A stretch of 39,265 bases of DNA from a virus: the IMG/VR virus record IMGVR_UViG_3300010397_000064, positions 1 to 39,265 of that record. The stretch is one strand, 5' to 3'. Shown here in pieces: positions 21,670-31,339 of the stretch; position 1 is the stretch's first letter, and every line of letters starts with the position of its first letter. The notes under the pieces were generated by a model. That model was given only the letters and a program-made list of their open reading frames with translations. It was not told where the DNA came from and did no database searches. Both the position numbers and the translations under genes were made by a program.

Positions 21670-24107
21670 TAGATATTCTCGATTTCTGACCAAGTAAACG
21701 AATAACCGGAAACCATCACCGCGTTAGTCTTTTGGTCTGTACAGGTTCCGCTAAGTTTAGAAGCAACTGACCTACCAGAAACGCCGGTAGTGGCAAGCTG
21801 GAAAGCGTTGTTCGTCGGGTAGTAAGTATTCCCGTCTTGAGTCGTGTTCACATACAATGATACTGATGCAGTGGTCTTAGTCAACGAATTGGCGGTAATC
21901 GTCACTGGGTCCAGATTCGTTCCAGCCAATGTTCCTTGGAACGTAAGCGTAACCAACGTCGCCAGTGTTCCAGTAACCACCACGTTTCCAGAACCAATCG
22001 AGGCCAGCGCTTCGAGAGCCGCCTGAATCGTCGCCGCTGAATCGTTCCAGTTCAGGTCCGTTGTTTCATAACCGGAGTAAGTAATCCTCCACAGACCCGC
22101 ATCGGGGGGCGTAGACGGAGTGATCGTCTGAATCTCGTTCTGAGCCTGAAACGTCTGTCTGGCCGTCGATGGATCGAAGTCCGAATACATAACCACCGTA
22201 GAAGCTGGCTTATTAATACTGGACTGATCGCGCACATACCAGGTAAACGAATCATGGTCCTTAATAAGGTCCGGCCTACCGCCTTCGTTCCACTGGGTTT
22301 TAATGAACCACGGCATCGAAATTGCGGTTGGGGTGGATGGATCCACCTGGTAAAATTGCAACCCACCGTTGAAAACCAATGGCTTAGAATAAGCCGAACC
22401 CGCCCAAGCCAGTCCGAAGAACTGCACAGAAACCGCATCGTCGAAGGCGCCCATTTTGCCCCAGGCCTTGAATGTTGGACAGAACGTCAGTTGGAAGAAC
22501 GTTGTTTTATTTGATACCGGCACCGCAAAAGAATCCGGCACAAAATTAAAAACCACCAAATCCCTAATTTCGTTGTAATAAATCGAGCAAAGAATCTTGC
22601 TATATCCAGTAAACAACGAATCTAGTGGGCCGCTCACCGATACGCTTTCGTTTCCGTCAAACACACAAATTTCGTTGCCGTCGAAGTAGTAAATCGACCG
22701 ACCAACCTTGCAGGCCGATTTCATCTCCAATGGGCCAGATTTGGCATTAGACCTCAACAGATTAAAATCCGTAGTGGCCGAATCTGGGTTAGAACCATAT
22801 AGTTTCCAGATTCCGTCATTACGGAGAATCGCGAGATATTCATCCATTGAGATTAGGCCAGTCACATACGAACCTGAAATATCGGGCAATGTAACAGCGT
22901 TAACGGCTGTCAGCGTTGTTGGGTCGTTTACGTCTGATGGTTGAACCGCGTTTGGGGCCGCAGGATTACCAGCTAACATAATCATATTGCGGTGAGAACA
23001 AATATACTTATAAGCCGTCGAAGCTATCCTGGCGTTCTGGCTACCGGCAGAGGCATTTGGATCGTAGCTAAAATACCCGTCTTTACCATTAACATAATAT
23101 TCGATATTCTGCGAAGGTGTTGAAGGATTCTGGAACTGGGCGAAATAAAAGTTTGTTCCGGAAGATGCGTTAAGTGTATTTGTGAATCCAGCCTTAATAA
23201 CTTGGCCACCCAAATTCGGAAGATTATCACTAAGTTGATTAAGCGCGCCAACGAATAAGGCGTCACCAGAAGTAAAAATAAACGAAGATTCCGCGAGCGT
23301 GTTCGAATTAAGATTACCGTCCAATATGGCGGCGTTATAAACGTTGGCTCCGTTAGTAACGATATTCCCATCAGACATACTGGACGAAGAAAATGAAGCG
23401 GTTCTTAGGTTATCGAAAATAACTGTAATTGAACCACCGGCAGTAGCAGTTAAACTAATAGAAACATAATTCGTTGTAGTTGGAGATCCAACCGTTGAAG
23501 ACGGGGCGTGAGCGTCGAACTTTAGAATAGTGTTACCCGTCGCCACTGGAGCCGTAATATTATATTGCCGATAGTTGGAGGAATCTGTCCCGATTCGGAT
23601 ATATCCGCTAGAAAAGTGGGAGATGTTGTTCCAGTTCGTATCCACGGCCAACACCGAACCCGAGGCCGTAGAAAACGTAGCGGCGGCAGGAAGCGTACAA
23701 GTTCCAACTGCCGTTTGGCTGGCAGTGCAAGCCAACGATAAAGCCTGATCTCCCTCGGAAATAGCCGTAGTCAGCGACGCAGTTCCGGTTCCAGAGAATG
23801 ACCACGTTTCATTTGGCCAATCAGTGTTCTCAAAGGTGGCAATCGTGGTTTGTGAAACTGGCGCCGAATACGTGAAAACCGTCGGCGAATAAGTCGTCCC
23901 AGTAATAATCTGTGTCGGAGGCGGAGTCGTAACCGTCCTGGACGTGGATGAGCCATCGAGATATCCGGTTGGGTTAGAAATTATCATGTTCTGACAATCG
24001 GCCCACATGGCCTCGTCTCGGCTGTTTATGATGTCCGTATTCGTAGCCAGCCCACCCATAAGTGAGCGCTGGATTACAAACTGACGGCCCTCAATATCTC
24101 CGGCCAT
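21669..24107 (-). CDS. Neck/tail hub protein, P22 gp10-like stabilization candidate, 812 aa
   Basis: MAGDIEGRQFVIQRSLMGGL followed by TNTDIINSRDEAMWADCQNMI resembles the opening of podovirus tail-stabilization proteins. The middle (about 330-560) has propeller-like repeats such as YFDGNEICVFDGNE. Residues about 655-755 are a copy of the domain shared with 24296-25012 and 25693-26316. A role closing the portal and building the short tail is inferred from order and the opening motif. Confidence 0.6.
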   Translation of the reverse strand: MAGDIEGRQFVIQRSLMGGLATNTDIINSRDEAMWADCQNMIISNPTGYLDGSSTSRTVTTPPPTQIITGTTYSPTVFTYSAPVSQTTIATFENTDWPNETWSFSGTGTASLTTAISEGDQALSLACTASQTAVGTCTLPAAATFSTASGSVLAVDTNWNNISHFSSGYIRIGTDSSNYRQYNITAPVATGNTILKFDAHAPSSTVGSPTTTNYVSISLTATAGGSITVIFDNLRTASFSSSSMSDGNIVTNGANVYNAAILDGNLNSNTLAESSFIFTSGDALFVGALNQLSDNLPNLGGQVIKAGFTNTLNASSGTNFYFAQFQNPSTPSQNIEYYVNGKDGYFSYDPNASAGSQNARIASTAYKYICSHRNMIMLAGNPAAPNAVQPSDVNDPTTLTAVNAVTLPDISGSYVTGLISMDEYLAILRNDGIWKLYGSNPDSATTDFNLLRSNAKSGPLEMKSACKVGRSIYYFDGNEICVFDGNESVSVSGPLDSLFTGYSKILCSIYYNEIRDLVVFNFVPDSFAVPVSNKTTFFQLTFCPTFKAWGKMGAFDDAVSVQFFGLAWAGSAYSKPLVFNGGLQFYQVDPSTPTAISMPWFIKTQWNEGGRPDLIKDHDSFTWYVRDQSSINKPASTVVMYSDFDPSTARQTFQAQNEIQTITPSTPPDAGLWRITYSGYETTDLNWNDSAATIQAALEALASIGSGNVVVTGTLATLVTLTFQGTLAGTNLDPVTITANSLTKTTASVSLYVNTTQDGNTYYPTNNAFQLATTGVSGRSVASKLSGTCTDQKTNAVMVSGYSFTWSEIENI

Positions 24108-24109
24108 GA

Positions 24110-24286
24110 TTAGCCTTTCATCGCCTTATGCTTGGCGCGTTCCGCTAAGTGGCTAAACTTTTCGTTACCGTACTTTTTCCTGCCGATGTAGGCGGCGAGG
24201 GCTCCCGGGTTCTGAGCGCCTTTATTCGCAAGCTCACCCCTCAATTTCTCAAACCTTCCACCACCACCCAATTCCATGCTTTTCAT
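24110..24286 (-). CDS. Small Gly-rich basic phage protein, 58 aa
   Basis: ATG 24286 follows AAGGAG. MKSMELGGGGRFEKLRGELA... with GALAAYIGRKKYG and a basic tail is a layout I have seen in short phage virion-region proteins. Its end overlaps the ribosome site of the next gene. It might be a capsid or DNA-associated peptide; no function is proven. Confidence 0.68.
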   Translation of the reverse strand: MKSMELGGGGRFEKLRGELANKGAQNPGALAAYIGRKKYGNEKFSHLAERAKHKAMKG

Positions 24287-24295
24287 AAAATCTCC

Positions 24296-25012
24296 TTACT
24301 GTAAAAGTCCCGTCAAAACCTGTCCGGCATTGGTCGTGGGAACAATGTGGTAACCAACGTTAATATTCACGTTCGGGGTTCCGCTATCAACCACGGAATA
24401 ATAAACTCCGATTCCGCTAGTGTAGTGACCACCGTTTCCGGGCTGAGGATAAATCGCGTTCGTGGATCCAGATGCAACCATCTTGGCCACCACGGGGTTC
24501 TTAGCGTTTCCATCGAACCCAACCTGGAACGAACCAGAGGAAATCGTACCCTCCATGTAAATCGAGTCAATCTCATAACGGATACCAGCCGTAGGAGCCA
24601 GTAATTGAGTGCCAACGTTGACGCCTGGGGTAGTCGTGGACACCGCCAGGGTGACAGCAACGGCAGACTTGGTAAGCGTGGAGGTCGTAGTAACCGCAGG
24701 AACGTTCTGTTTCCCGAGATCCGCTTGGAACGTAATCTGCACCGTGGTCCCCAGCGTACCGCTAATTGCGATATTTCCAGTTCCAATCGAAGGCAACGCA
24801 TAGAGGGCGTCACGGATATCGTTAGCCGAAGCGTTAGCCGCCAGAGCGGAGGTGGTATATCCCCTAAACGTGATCGTCCAAGTTCCGGCGTCTGGGGTCG
24901 CGTCGCTCGGAGTAATTAATTGAACCTCATCGGTTCCGGTTCCAGAATCGGCAGACGTAACGAGCGCCGAAACGTACTGAGTTCCGTACGTCATGTAATT
25001 TCCATAAGCCAT
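24296..25012 (-). CDS. Virion protein with shared beta domain, 238 aa
   Basis: ATG 25012 follows AGAGGTGA. Residues about 30-128 (TPSDATPDAGTWTITFRG...) are the second copy of the roughly 95-residue domain also found at 22135-21840 and 26034-25745. The C-terminal half (IRYEIDSIYMEG... to ...VLTGLLQ) is beta-rich. Probably a head or neck decoration or tail protein. Confidence 0.65.
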   Translation of the reverse strand: MAYGNYMTYGTQYVSALVTSADSGTGTDEVQLITPSDATPDAGTWTITFRGYTTSALAANASANDIRDALYALPSIGTGNIAISGTLGTTVQITFQADLGKQNVPAVTTTSTLTKSAVAVTLAVSTTTPGVNVGTQLLAPTAGIRYEIDSIYMEGTISSGSFQVGFDGNAKNPVVAKMVASGSTNAIYPQPGNGGHYTSGIGVYYSVVDSGTPNVNINVGYHIVPTTNAGQVLTGLLQ

Positions 25013-25025
25013 CTAAATCACCTCT

Positions 25026-25691
25026 TTAGTCCGACGTGCAAGGCGTTTCTCCCATGAAATCCACGGGAGCCATCGCTTGATCGGCGGTGTCATTGTATTT
25101 CTTAATCTCGCCTTCGTAGCTCTTGAGCCAATATCCAGATTTATAGTTCATCTCGCGTCTGGATTCCATAATTTTTTCGCAAGTGTAATACACAACAGCC
25201 ATATCCAGCCGACGATCCAAGTCTGGTGAATCAGACTGATTCACCATCGCAGTTGGCTTGCGTATATACCACAACGCAATCGGGTAAATCGCCTGAGGCG
25301 TATACCAGATTCCGAAATCAGTGGTCGCCTGTTTCTGCATCCAGTAATAAAGCGGTATACCCGGATACGTCCATTGTTGGTATCCAGTCTGGGCGTTTAT
25401 GAAATCCATCGTTTTTCGTTGGACTCGCCACACCGAAATCTTCATCTCAACAATTTCCAAGCAATCCGTTGGCATGGCGTACATATATTGTCCAGCCACC
25501 GTGTTCAACGTTGGTTGACCAGTCGAATTCGGAACGTTGGACGACATATAGCATTTCGTCCTAGAGGCGATTTCGTTCTGGGCAAAGTTCGCAAACGTCA
25601 GTATGCGAGCATTAGTCGCAAACGTAGGCGAACTTGGTGTCGGTTCCTTTGTCAGGAACCGAACCATATCCTGGATCTCGGACAGCAACAT
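25026..25691 (-). CDS. Head-to-tail adaptor-like protein, 221 aa
   Basis: MLLSEIQDMVRFLTKEPTP..., with TFANFAQNEIASR and GQYMYAMPTDCLEIVEM, has the helix-plus-beta layout of phage adaptor proteins that sit below the portal. CEKIMESRREMNYKSGYWLKS-type helices end it. No clear Shine-Dalgarno; translation probably re-initiates after the preceding stop. Confidence 0.65.
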   Translation of the reverse strand: MLLSEIQDMVRFLTKEPTPSSPTFATNARILTFANFAQNEIASRTKCYMSSNVPNSTGQPTLNTVAGQYMYAMPTDCLEIVEMKISVWRVQRKTMDFINAQTGYQQWTYPGIPLYYWMQKQATTDFGIWYTPQAIYPIALWYIRKPTAMVNQSDSPDLDRRLDMAVVYYTCEKIMESRREMNYKSGYWLKSYEGEIKKYNDTADQAMAPVDFMGETPCTSD

Positions 25692-25692
25692 A

Positions 25693-26316
25693 TTAAGTAT
25701 TCTTTAACACTAACCAATCGAACGTAACAGAGTTCGTAAAGGTAGTGGTCGTATCCGCCACGGTCAACGTCACAGGAACGGCAGAAGCCGTCAGGGACGA
25801 AGTAGACGTAGGAGCCGGAACGTCTTGCAAAAGCATCTTGGCAGAAAACACAATCGTAACCACGGTGGCCATGGTGCCGGTAACAATCACCCCACCAGGA
25901 GCCATGTTACTCAGCAACAACAGCGCGGCTTGAATATCGGCGGCAGAAGCGTTATAAGCCAAGTCCGAGGTAGTCTGACCGTTAAACGTGATCGTGAACG
26001 TACCAGCATCTGGAGCCGCACCGGGCGTAATCGTGAACGTCTGTTGAGCGCCAAAGCTCCCAACCACGAAAGCCCCGGTGTTTCCGGTGGTGCGAACCAG
26101 AAGGCTGTTATCGTATTTAATCTCGAACAACTGCCCTACAGTAGAAGCCGAGGTAGTCGTCTGCATAATACGAATCACGCTGTCCTGAGTAAGTTCACCA
26201 CAGGCAACCGTCACCTTAGAAGCGCTGGCTGGAATGGTAACTTCACCATACGTCGCAGGACCTTCATTCATGCCAACCTTGTAACCCTGAGAAGGAATCG
26301 AAATTCCTAATGTCAT
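25693..26316 (-). CDS. Virion protein with shared beta domain, 207 aa
   Basis: ATG 26316 follows AAGGAGG. Residues about 1-90 form a beta domain. Residues about 94-190 (TPGAAPDAGTFTITFNG...) are one of three copies of the shared domain, followed by a short end (FDWLVLKNT). It lies two genes after the capsid gene, so a capsid decoration role is plausible. Confidence 0.65.
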   Translation of the reverse strand: MTLGISIPSQGYKVGMNEGPATYGEVTIPASASKVTVACGELTQDSVIRIMQTTTSASTVGQLFEIKYDNSLLVRTTGNTGAFVVGSFGAQQTFTITPGAAPDAGTFTITFNGQTTSDLAYNASAADIQAALLLLSNMAPGGVIVTGTMATVVTIVFSAKMLLQDVPAPTSTSSLTASAVPVTLTVADTTTTFTNSVTFDWLVLKNT

Positions 26317-26327
26317 TTCATTCCTCC

Positions 26328-26648
26328 TTAAGTATTACGATAGACATGGACTTCCAGCAAAATGGTGGAAGCGGGAGTCGTGGATCCATCAATCGGCTTG
26401 ATGGTCACGATGCCTTGTCCAGCATTAGAAGTAGTACGAGAAGCCTTCACCTCGCAAAACGCAACGTGGCTCGCCACGGACTGAACCGGGAAAACCTCAA
26501 CCAAATCATCATTGGAGAGATTTCCGACGGGACAGGTCGCGGAATCCGAACTGATGGGGAAAGTCCCCTGACGAACGGTCATGGTTCCCTTGCCATACGG
26601 CCCGGGAGAACCATCAAGAATCGTAGAAATCGAACTAAGATTGGCCAT
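26328..26648 (-). CDS. Small head protein (decoration candidate), 106 aa
   Basis: ATG 26648 (MANLSSISTILDGSPG) follows GAGGAGG and is preferred to the frame start at 26696. The protein is beta-rich and ends LEVHVYRNT. Directly downstream of the major capsid gene, the usual place of a decoration or stabilising protein. Not recognised by sequence. Confidence 0.65.
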   Translation of the reverse strand: MANLSSISTILDGSPGPYGKGTMTVRQGTFPISSDSATCPVGNLSNDDLVEVFPVQSVASHVAFCEVKASRTTSNAGQGIVTIKPIDGSTTPASTILLEVHVYRNT

Positions 26649-26707
26649 TAAAGCCTCCTCAAAAATAAACGGGGGAGGGGATGCCTCCCCCGCCACAACT
26701 CCGTTTT

Positions 26708-27676
26708 TTAGACGGACATATTGGTCCAGCCACCAGTCGTCCTACGCAGGGTAGAACCAATCAGATAGGACGAGAACACCCCGCCGTTCTGAATGTTGTA
26801 CAGGTTAAGGCCAGAATTAACTTCGCCGGGCATCACGGTCTTCATAAATTCGACGCTCGACTGATAAAGGTGGATGTTGTCCATATCCAGCAACCAGAGG
26901 TTGGAGGCGGGCATATCATCGTCCCAGTAGATTTCGCAGTTCTTGGTGGCTTTTGCGCCGCGAACATTGAGGGTCTTAAGGCCATAGGTGGCCTCGCCAG
27001 AATCCTTGGCATCATAGGTCAAACCAGCGCCAAAGATGGCCGAGCAACGAGAGAACAGAGCGCGAGTCGTGGGACCGGCGCTAGGAGCATCTCCCATCCA
27101 AGAGGCCGCATTCAGCATGGTTTCGATGACCGAGGGGCCGGAGAGAACCGTGGCAGAAGTCGTGGTCTGAGGAACCCAGTCGGTATCGTCAGCAGGAACC
27201 ACTCCGCCGAAAGTGGCGGTAGGGGTCACGAGCTTGACCAAGCCATAAGGCAAGTTGCTGGTGCCGTCGCCGTTAATCACGCCGTTGGCAAGCAATTGCA
27301 TATGGTACATCTTGGCCGAATACTTTTTTGATTCCAGAGCCGTGATCTTAACCAGGGGGGAAGTCCCGGTCACGATACGGTCAGAAGCCAACAGGGTGAT
27401 GGCGTTAGCCAAATAAACCCAGTTATAAACTTCGTTCAAGATGTTGTTTCCCTGAGCCGTGGTCGTCACGGCAGAGGTCGTGGTCCCGGCGTAGTAACCA
27501 CCGTTAGAATCAACGGTAGCCATACGAGTCGGGCTCCAGTTCAACCCACCGTCTTGCTTCTCATTTTTATCAATGAGGGCCTTCGTGGTAGGATGCAAAA
27601 TATTAACGTTATCCCAGAACTTGTCCGGGATATTGGGCAGAGCAACCATGCTCTGCGCGTAAGAGGTAGCGCCCAT
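26708..27676 (-). CDS. Major capsid protein (HK97-fold candidate), 322 aa
   Basis: MGATSYAQSMVALPNIPDKF... follows AAGGAG and sits directly after the scaffold gene. SKKYSAKMYHMQLLANGVI, LWLLDMDNIHLYQ and MPGEVNSGLNLYNIQNGGVFSS resemble the core of HK97-fold coat proteins of podoviruses. Length is typical. It would assemble the icosahedral head with the scaffold. Called by position and fold-like patterns. Confidence 0.8.
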   Translation of the reverse strand: MGATSYAQSMVALPNIPDKFWDNVNILHPTTKALIDKNEKQDGGLNWSPTRMATVDSNGGYYAGTTTSAVTTTAQGNNILNEVYNWVYLANAITLLASDRIVTGTSPLVKITALESKKYSAKMYHMQLLANGVINGDGTSNLPYGLVKLVTPTATFGGVVPADDTDWVPQTTTSATVLSGPSVIETMLNAASWMGDAPSAGPTTRALFSRCSAIFGAGLTYDAKDSGEATYGLKTLNVRGAKATKNCEIYWDDDMPASNLWLLDMDNIHLYQSSVEFMKTVMPGEVNSGLNLYNIQNGGVFSSYLIGSTLRRTTGGWTNMSV

Positions 27677-27680
27677 GTTT

Positions 27681-28556
27681 TTATTCTCCTTCGACTAATT
27701 TAAAAAATTGTGTTTCGTTTTGGATACCCAACTGAGGTCCATACTCCTCAAAGAGTTTGCCAACCTTAGTAGTGTTACCCTCAACAGCCCTGTAGGCTTT
27801 GCGTAATTGATCGACCAATTGAGGAGATTTTCCAGTGGGCAGGTTATCGACCATGCCATTAGGAAGCTTCGGAGAAACCCTCCGACCTTCGGCAATCCAT
27901 TTGTCGCGTTCGTTTTGCATGAAAAAGTTAACCAGTTGAGAATCCGTAAGATGCTCGTATTTCGAGTAAGCGAATGCCTTCGCTTGTTCTAGGGCGCGTT
28001 GAGCGTCCTGACGAGTCATAAACGGACCCATATTCTGGTAAGCCTTCTGTGCTAGAGCATCGACCTGTTCGCCAAACCGCTTTTCGAACTCCTTATAAGA
28101 GTCCTCGTTCATCCACGGATTGTCCTTGAAAATCTGAGTCTTGGAACGCTCCACATCCATCTCAGCGGCCTTTTCCCGAATTGGATCCAGGCTGCTTTGA
28201 AGGCGACTATTCACAATCTCTTCGATTTTTTTAGGATCAAACTGTGGCTGTTGCGGTGCTTCCTCTTTCTGAGTTTTAGCTTTCGTCCCAGGAATCTCCA
28301 TCGCCTTAAGCATTTCGTTGAAGTCTTTGCCTTCTTTGGTGGCTTGCAAATAAACACGAGCCCTAGAAGCGGCCACTTCGTCTTTTTGAAGATAGCCCTC
28401 CAACAACTGCATCGCCGATTGATCTTCCTTGTATGTTTTTTCCAGTTCAGAATACTTGGAATTAAGCTCCTCATATTGTTTCTGATAATCCACCGTCGCG
28501 GGGGCAGTGGTTTCCGTCTGGGTCTGAGTCGTTTCAGGCGTTTGAACGTCTGGCAT
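27681..28556 (-). CDS. Capsid scaffolding protein, 291 aa
   Basis: Strongly charged and helical: a Thr/Gln-rich start, a coiled coil (about 23-60, YQKQYEELNSKYSELEKT), KAKTQKEEAPQQPQFDPKKI and long helices to the end. This composition directly upstream of the capsid gene is typical of internal scaffolds that direct head assembly and then leave. AAGGAG precedes ATG. Confidence 0.8.
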   Translation of the reverse strand: MPDVQTPETTQTQTETTAPATVDYQKQYEELNSKYSELEKTYKEDQSAMQLLEGYLQKDEVAASRARVYLQATKEGKDFNEMLKAMEIPGTKAKTQKEEAPQQPQFDPKKIEEIVNSRLQSSLDPIREKAAEMDVERSKTQIFKDNPWMNEDSYKEFEKRFGEQVDALAQKAYQNMGPFMTRQDAQRALEQAKAFAYSKYEHLTDSQLVNFFMQNERDKWIAEGRRVSPKLPNGMVDNLPTGKSPQLVDQLRKAYRAVEGNTTKVGKLFEEYGPQLGIQNETQFFKLVEGE

Positions 28557-28646
28557 CTTAAGGCTCCTTAAATCTGTTTTTTTATGAGTCGTAAGACTGG
28601 GCCATCTACATACGGCCCCGATTCCGTGGCGAGATATCGGGTGTTG

Positions 28647-28979
28647 TTATTGAGGGTTTTGGATATTCCTCATTTGCATTAGGGCTCTCAACATCAATGG
28701 AGAGGTGGCGTTGTTTGGCAGTCCGTTAAGATATTTATCTCTATCAAGACCCTTATCACTAAAAAATCTAGAAACCCCAGAAATTGAATCGCCCATTAAA
28801 TCGCCAACAGTATTACCCATATTATTTAAAACGGTTCCGGTTGGTAAATCTAAAAGTTTTTTCCCATATTGTTCTTTAATATCATTCCAAATCGCTGGCC
28901 ATTGAGATTTCTCGGGTGCGCTAGACCCTTGAGAATTAATCGAAGCAACAATTCCACTTCCATATCCACCGCTAGCCAT
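28647..28979 (-). CDS. Hypothetical protein after portal, 110 aa
   Basis: ATG 28979 (MASGGYGSGIVASIN) overlaps the portal stop and is preferred to the longer frame. It has a Gly/Ser-rich start and helical middle (WPAIWNDIKEQYGKKLLDL, GDSISGVSRFFSD). Function unknown; a virion role is likely from its place between portal and scaffold. Confidence 0.65.
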   Translation of the reverse strand: MASGGYGSGIVASINSQGSSAPEKSQWPAIWNDIKEQYGKKLLDLPTGTVLNNMGNTVGDLMGDSISGVSRFFSDKGLDRDKYLNGLPNNATSPLMLRALMQMRNIQNPQ

Positions 28980-31077
28980 TCTGTTGTCCAGTCTGCAACG
29001 CGGCACCGCTAACAGCATTAGTCTGCTGTGCCACATTCGCTAGTTCACTCATAACTTCGGGCGTCACGCCCAAACCAGCCTTCTGCATATTCACGATAAT
29101 CCACGCCACGGCTTCCTGCACGGAGGCACCGGCCTTAATTTCTTCGATATCCAGCTTACGTTCCATGTTCGCGTGGTTCGAGGCAATCTGTTGCTGTTGA
29201 ACCTGTATCTGTGCCTGTTTCTGTTGAGCTTCCATCTGCGTCTTCTGCTGAACAGCCGCCTCGAAACGAGCGATAATCTGTTCCTTGCCAGGAATATCCA
29301 TAGCCTGTAACTGCAACCGGAACGATTCCACTGGCGAAATCTGAGCGAAAATCTTTGCGATGTCAGCGTACTGAGCGGCCCGAGTCGCCTGGGAAACGGG
29401 CTTCTTAACGTCGATGTCGATCACGTACTTATACTTACCAATCGTCACATCGTTCTGCGTGACCGGCTTGCCCCCGTCAACAGTGTAGCGGTTTACAACC
29501 GCTTCTTCCATCTGGTCCTTATCCATGAAATAAATCTCTCGTTCGTCACAGCAAAAATTCTGTACAAACCAGAGCTTCATTTCTCCCAACTGTTTCAGAC
29601 ACCTATTCTTCTGCCTCAGCCTGGGGGTCACCTTACCCAACGCCCCATCTTTCAAATTCTCCAACTGCAACGAAGAATAATTCCCCGTGGGATTCACGCC
29701 ACCCAAAACCGAGTTCAGCCCAGACGTATTCTCCCAGTTCTGCTTCCGGATCCCCGCAACCTCAAGAACTCCGGCGGGGGCAATCGGGCCAGTGGCAATC
29801 GGCTTAATCTCGCCGTTCGTCTGCATAATCGAATTCGGCTGGGTGGCAATCTGTTTCAGTTTCCCGCCAGCATCACCGCGTAACGAAATTTCCTGATACA
29901 CCGGGCGGAGGTTATAGTCCAGGTTCATCGCCAACGATGCCATCAGGAGGTGGTAATTCTGAACAGGTTCCCTAACCACCTCACACACACCCTTCGCCCA
30001 AAACGCCTTCGGACGAGCGAAACATTTCTGCTCAAAAAACGGGAACCGATAATACGGGTTCGCCACGTCGTTGAGAACCAAGTCGTTTGTGGAGAGAATC
30101 ATCCGACCGAACGGGTATTTCTTAACAGTGAGTTTCGTCCCCGAATTCATAGAGTCGGACATCTGTTTCCGATACGCATCAATCACACACTGACTAAACT
30201 TCGCCGTCCCGAACCCCGGATTCGAGGCCACCCAAACCATCAACGCCGCATCGGACGTAATCTCCTGGGTCTGCGGATCCATGTAATAAAACTCGGTCAA
30301 CATCGTCTGGAGTTTCGGGCTCTTATCAAACATTCCAACGACGTTATTTGCGAAATTCTGAATCCCATTCAAATACTGAACAGAAATAATTCCGCCACCA
30401 TTTCCCTGTGATTTATAATCTGCATCAGAAATCGAAGCGTCTGGTTTAATCGCCTTCGCCTTATCTGGGAACTTCGCCTTCAATTCAGACGTTGGAACTG
30501 GACGTTTCCACCCGCAGAATACAGCGTCCTTAAACGAACTCGCACCCGGAGAAATAAAAACCTGGCGAGGGTCAACCACCTCAACACCGGGCCACCAATA
30601 TCCTTCACACTGAAACGGTTTAAACTTATAAATCCCAACGCCCATCTGCCCGGAAAGTTTTGTACAATCTTCTTCCTTCTGTTGAGCGTCATCCAGGTTA
30701 TCGGCATATTCGAGAAACTTACCGAACAGATCGGCTGATATGGAATAGGGTTGTTCGCCGATCTGTTGGATAAATTCGGAATACTCGTACTGGTTCAACA
30801 GCGTAGAATTGAAATCCACCAGGTCGCGGTAAATATCCTCTTTGCACTCATAGGACATTTTCTGGCGCTTATCGTAGAGCTTGCCGTTGTACAATGCCTC
30901 GTACTTCCCGGCATCTTGAGCCCAGGAATCGGACATGATCGCAAACTGGTTACGATAAATATCCGAAGTGGAAATACTTTGACTAATTAATTTTAGGAGG
31001 TCTTTGTCGGATGCGTCAGAAATAGCCGGATCTACCGCTTGGTTATCTGTGAACTGATCCGGTTGGTATGTAGGCAT
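28972..31077 (-). CDS. Portal protein (P22-like), 701 aa
   Basis: Length close to the P22-type portal. The start MPTYQPDQFTDNQ, the early helix NQFAIMSDSWAQDAGKYEALYNGK, GVEVVDPRQVFISPGA, and a long Gln-rich C-terminal helix (about 615-660, KTQMEAQQKQAQIQVQQQQ) fit a dodecameric portal with a barrel. It forms the DNA entry vertex and docks terminase. Overlaps the zinc-ribbon gene by 35 bases. Confidence 0.85.
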   Translation of the reverse strand: MPTYQPDQFTDNQAVDPAISDASDKDLLKLISQSISTSDIYRNQFAIMSDSWAQDAGKYEALYNGKLYDKRQKMSYECKEDIYRDLVDFNSTLLNQYEYSEFIQQIGEQPYSISADLFGKFLEYADNLDDAQQKEEDCTKLSGQMGVGIYKFKPFQCEGYWWPGVEVVDPRQVFISPGASSFKDAVFCGWKRPVPTSELKAKFPDKAKAIKPDASISDADYKSQGNGGGIISVQYLNGIQNFANNVVGMFDKSPKLQTMLTEFYYMDPQTQEITSDAALMVWVASNPGFGTAKFSQCVIDAYRKQMSDSMNSGTKLTVKKYPFGRMILSTNDLVLNDVANPYYRFPFFEQKCFARPKAFWAKGVCEVVREPVQNYHLLMASLAMNLDYNLRPVYQEISLRGDAGGKLKQIATQPNSIMQTNGEIKPIATGPIAPAGVLEVAGIRKQNWENTSGLNSVLGGVNPTGNYSSLQLENLKDGALGKVTPRLRQKNRCLKQLGEMKLWFVQNFCCDEREIYFMDKDQMEEAVVNRYTVDGGKPVTQNDVTIGKYKYVIDIDVKKPVSQATRAAQYADIAKIFAQISPVESFRLQLQAMDIPGKEQIIARFEAAVQQKTQMEAQQKQAQIQVQQQQIASNHANMERKLDIEEIKAGASVQEAVAWIIVNMQKAGLGVTPEVMSELANVAQQTNAVSGAALQTGQQNG

Positions 31078-31339
31078 CCAGTTTGTCCGTTCGACCGGTC
31101 AAGATATTCGTCCGGTAGAAATTTTCATCCATCATCTGGACCCTCTCGCGGCCTCGACGCATTACGTTTCCGTAACCGTGTGCCCAATAAGGTCTTCCAA
31201 TGGCTCGGTCAAACTGGCTCACAATCATGTGAGACGCTTCACTTCCACATCTCGGGCAGATCTTGGGTGATCTGCCAGGTAAAATATCGGTAGCGTGAGA
31301 ACTATAACGGCAATACCAACACCACCTAGGTGTTTGCAT
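31043..31339 (-). CDS. Zinc-ribbon protein before portal, 98 aa
   Basis: ATG 31339 (MQTPRWCWYCRYSSH) overlaps the previous stop. CWYC and CPRC give a zinc ribbon, and a charged C-terminal half follows (RGRERVQMMDENFYR). It resembles the small zinc proteins that sit between terminase and portal in some phages. Function unknown. Confidence 0.65.
   Translation of the reverse strand: MQTPRWCWYCRYSSHATDILPGRSPKICPRCGSEASHMIVSQFDRAIGRPYWAHGYGNVMRRGRERVQMMDENFYRTNILTGRTDKLDAYIPTGSVHR

Noticed and set aside
26681-27331. Plus-strand 216-aa frame
   Set aside because: Antisense shadow of the major capsid gene, without a ribosome site or a plus-strand neighbour.
28557-28646. Possible terminator before the scaffold gene
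   Set aside because: GGGCC and GGCCC can pair on the minus strand, but no T-run follows; without one it is not a convincing intrinsic terminator.
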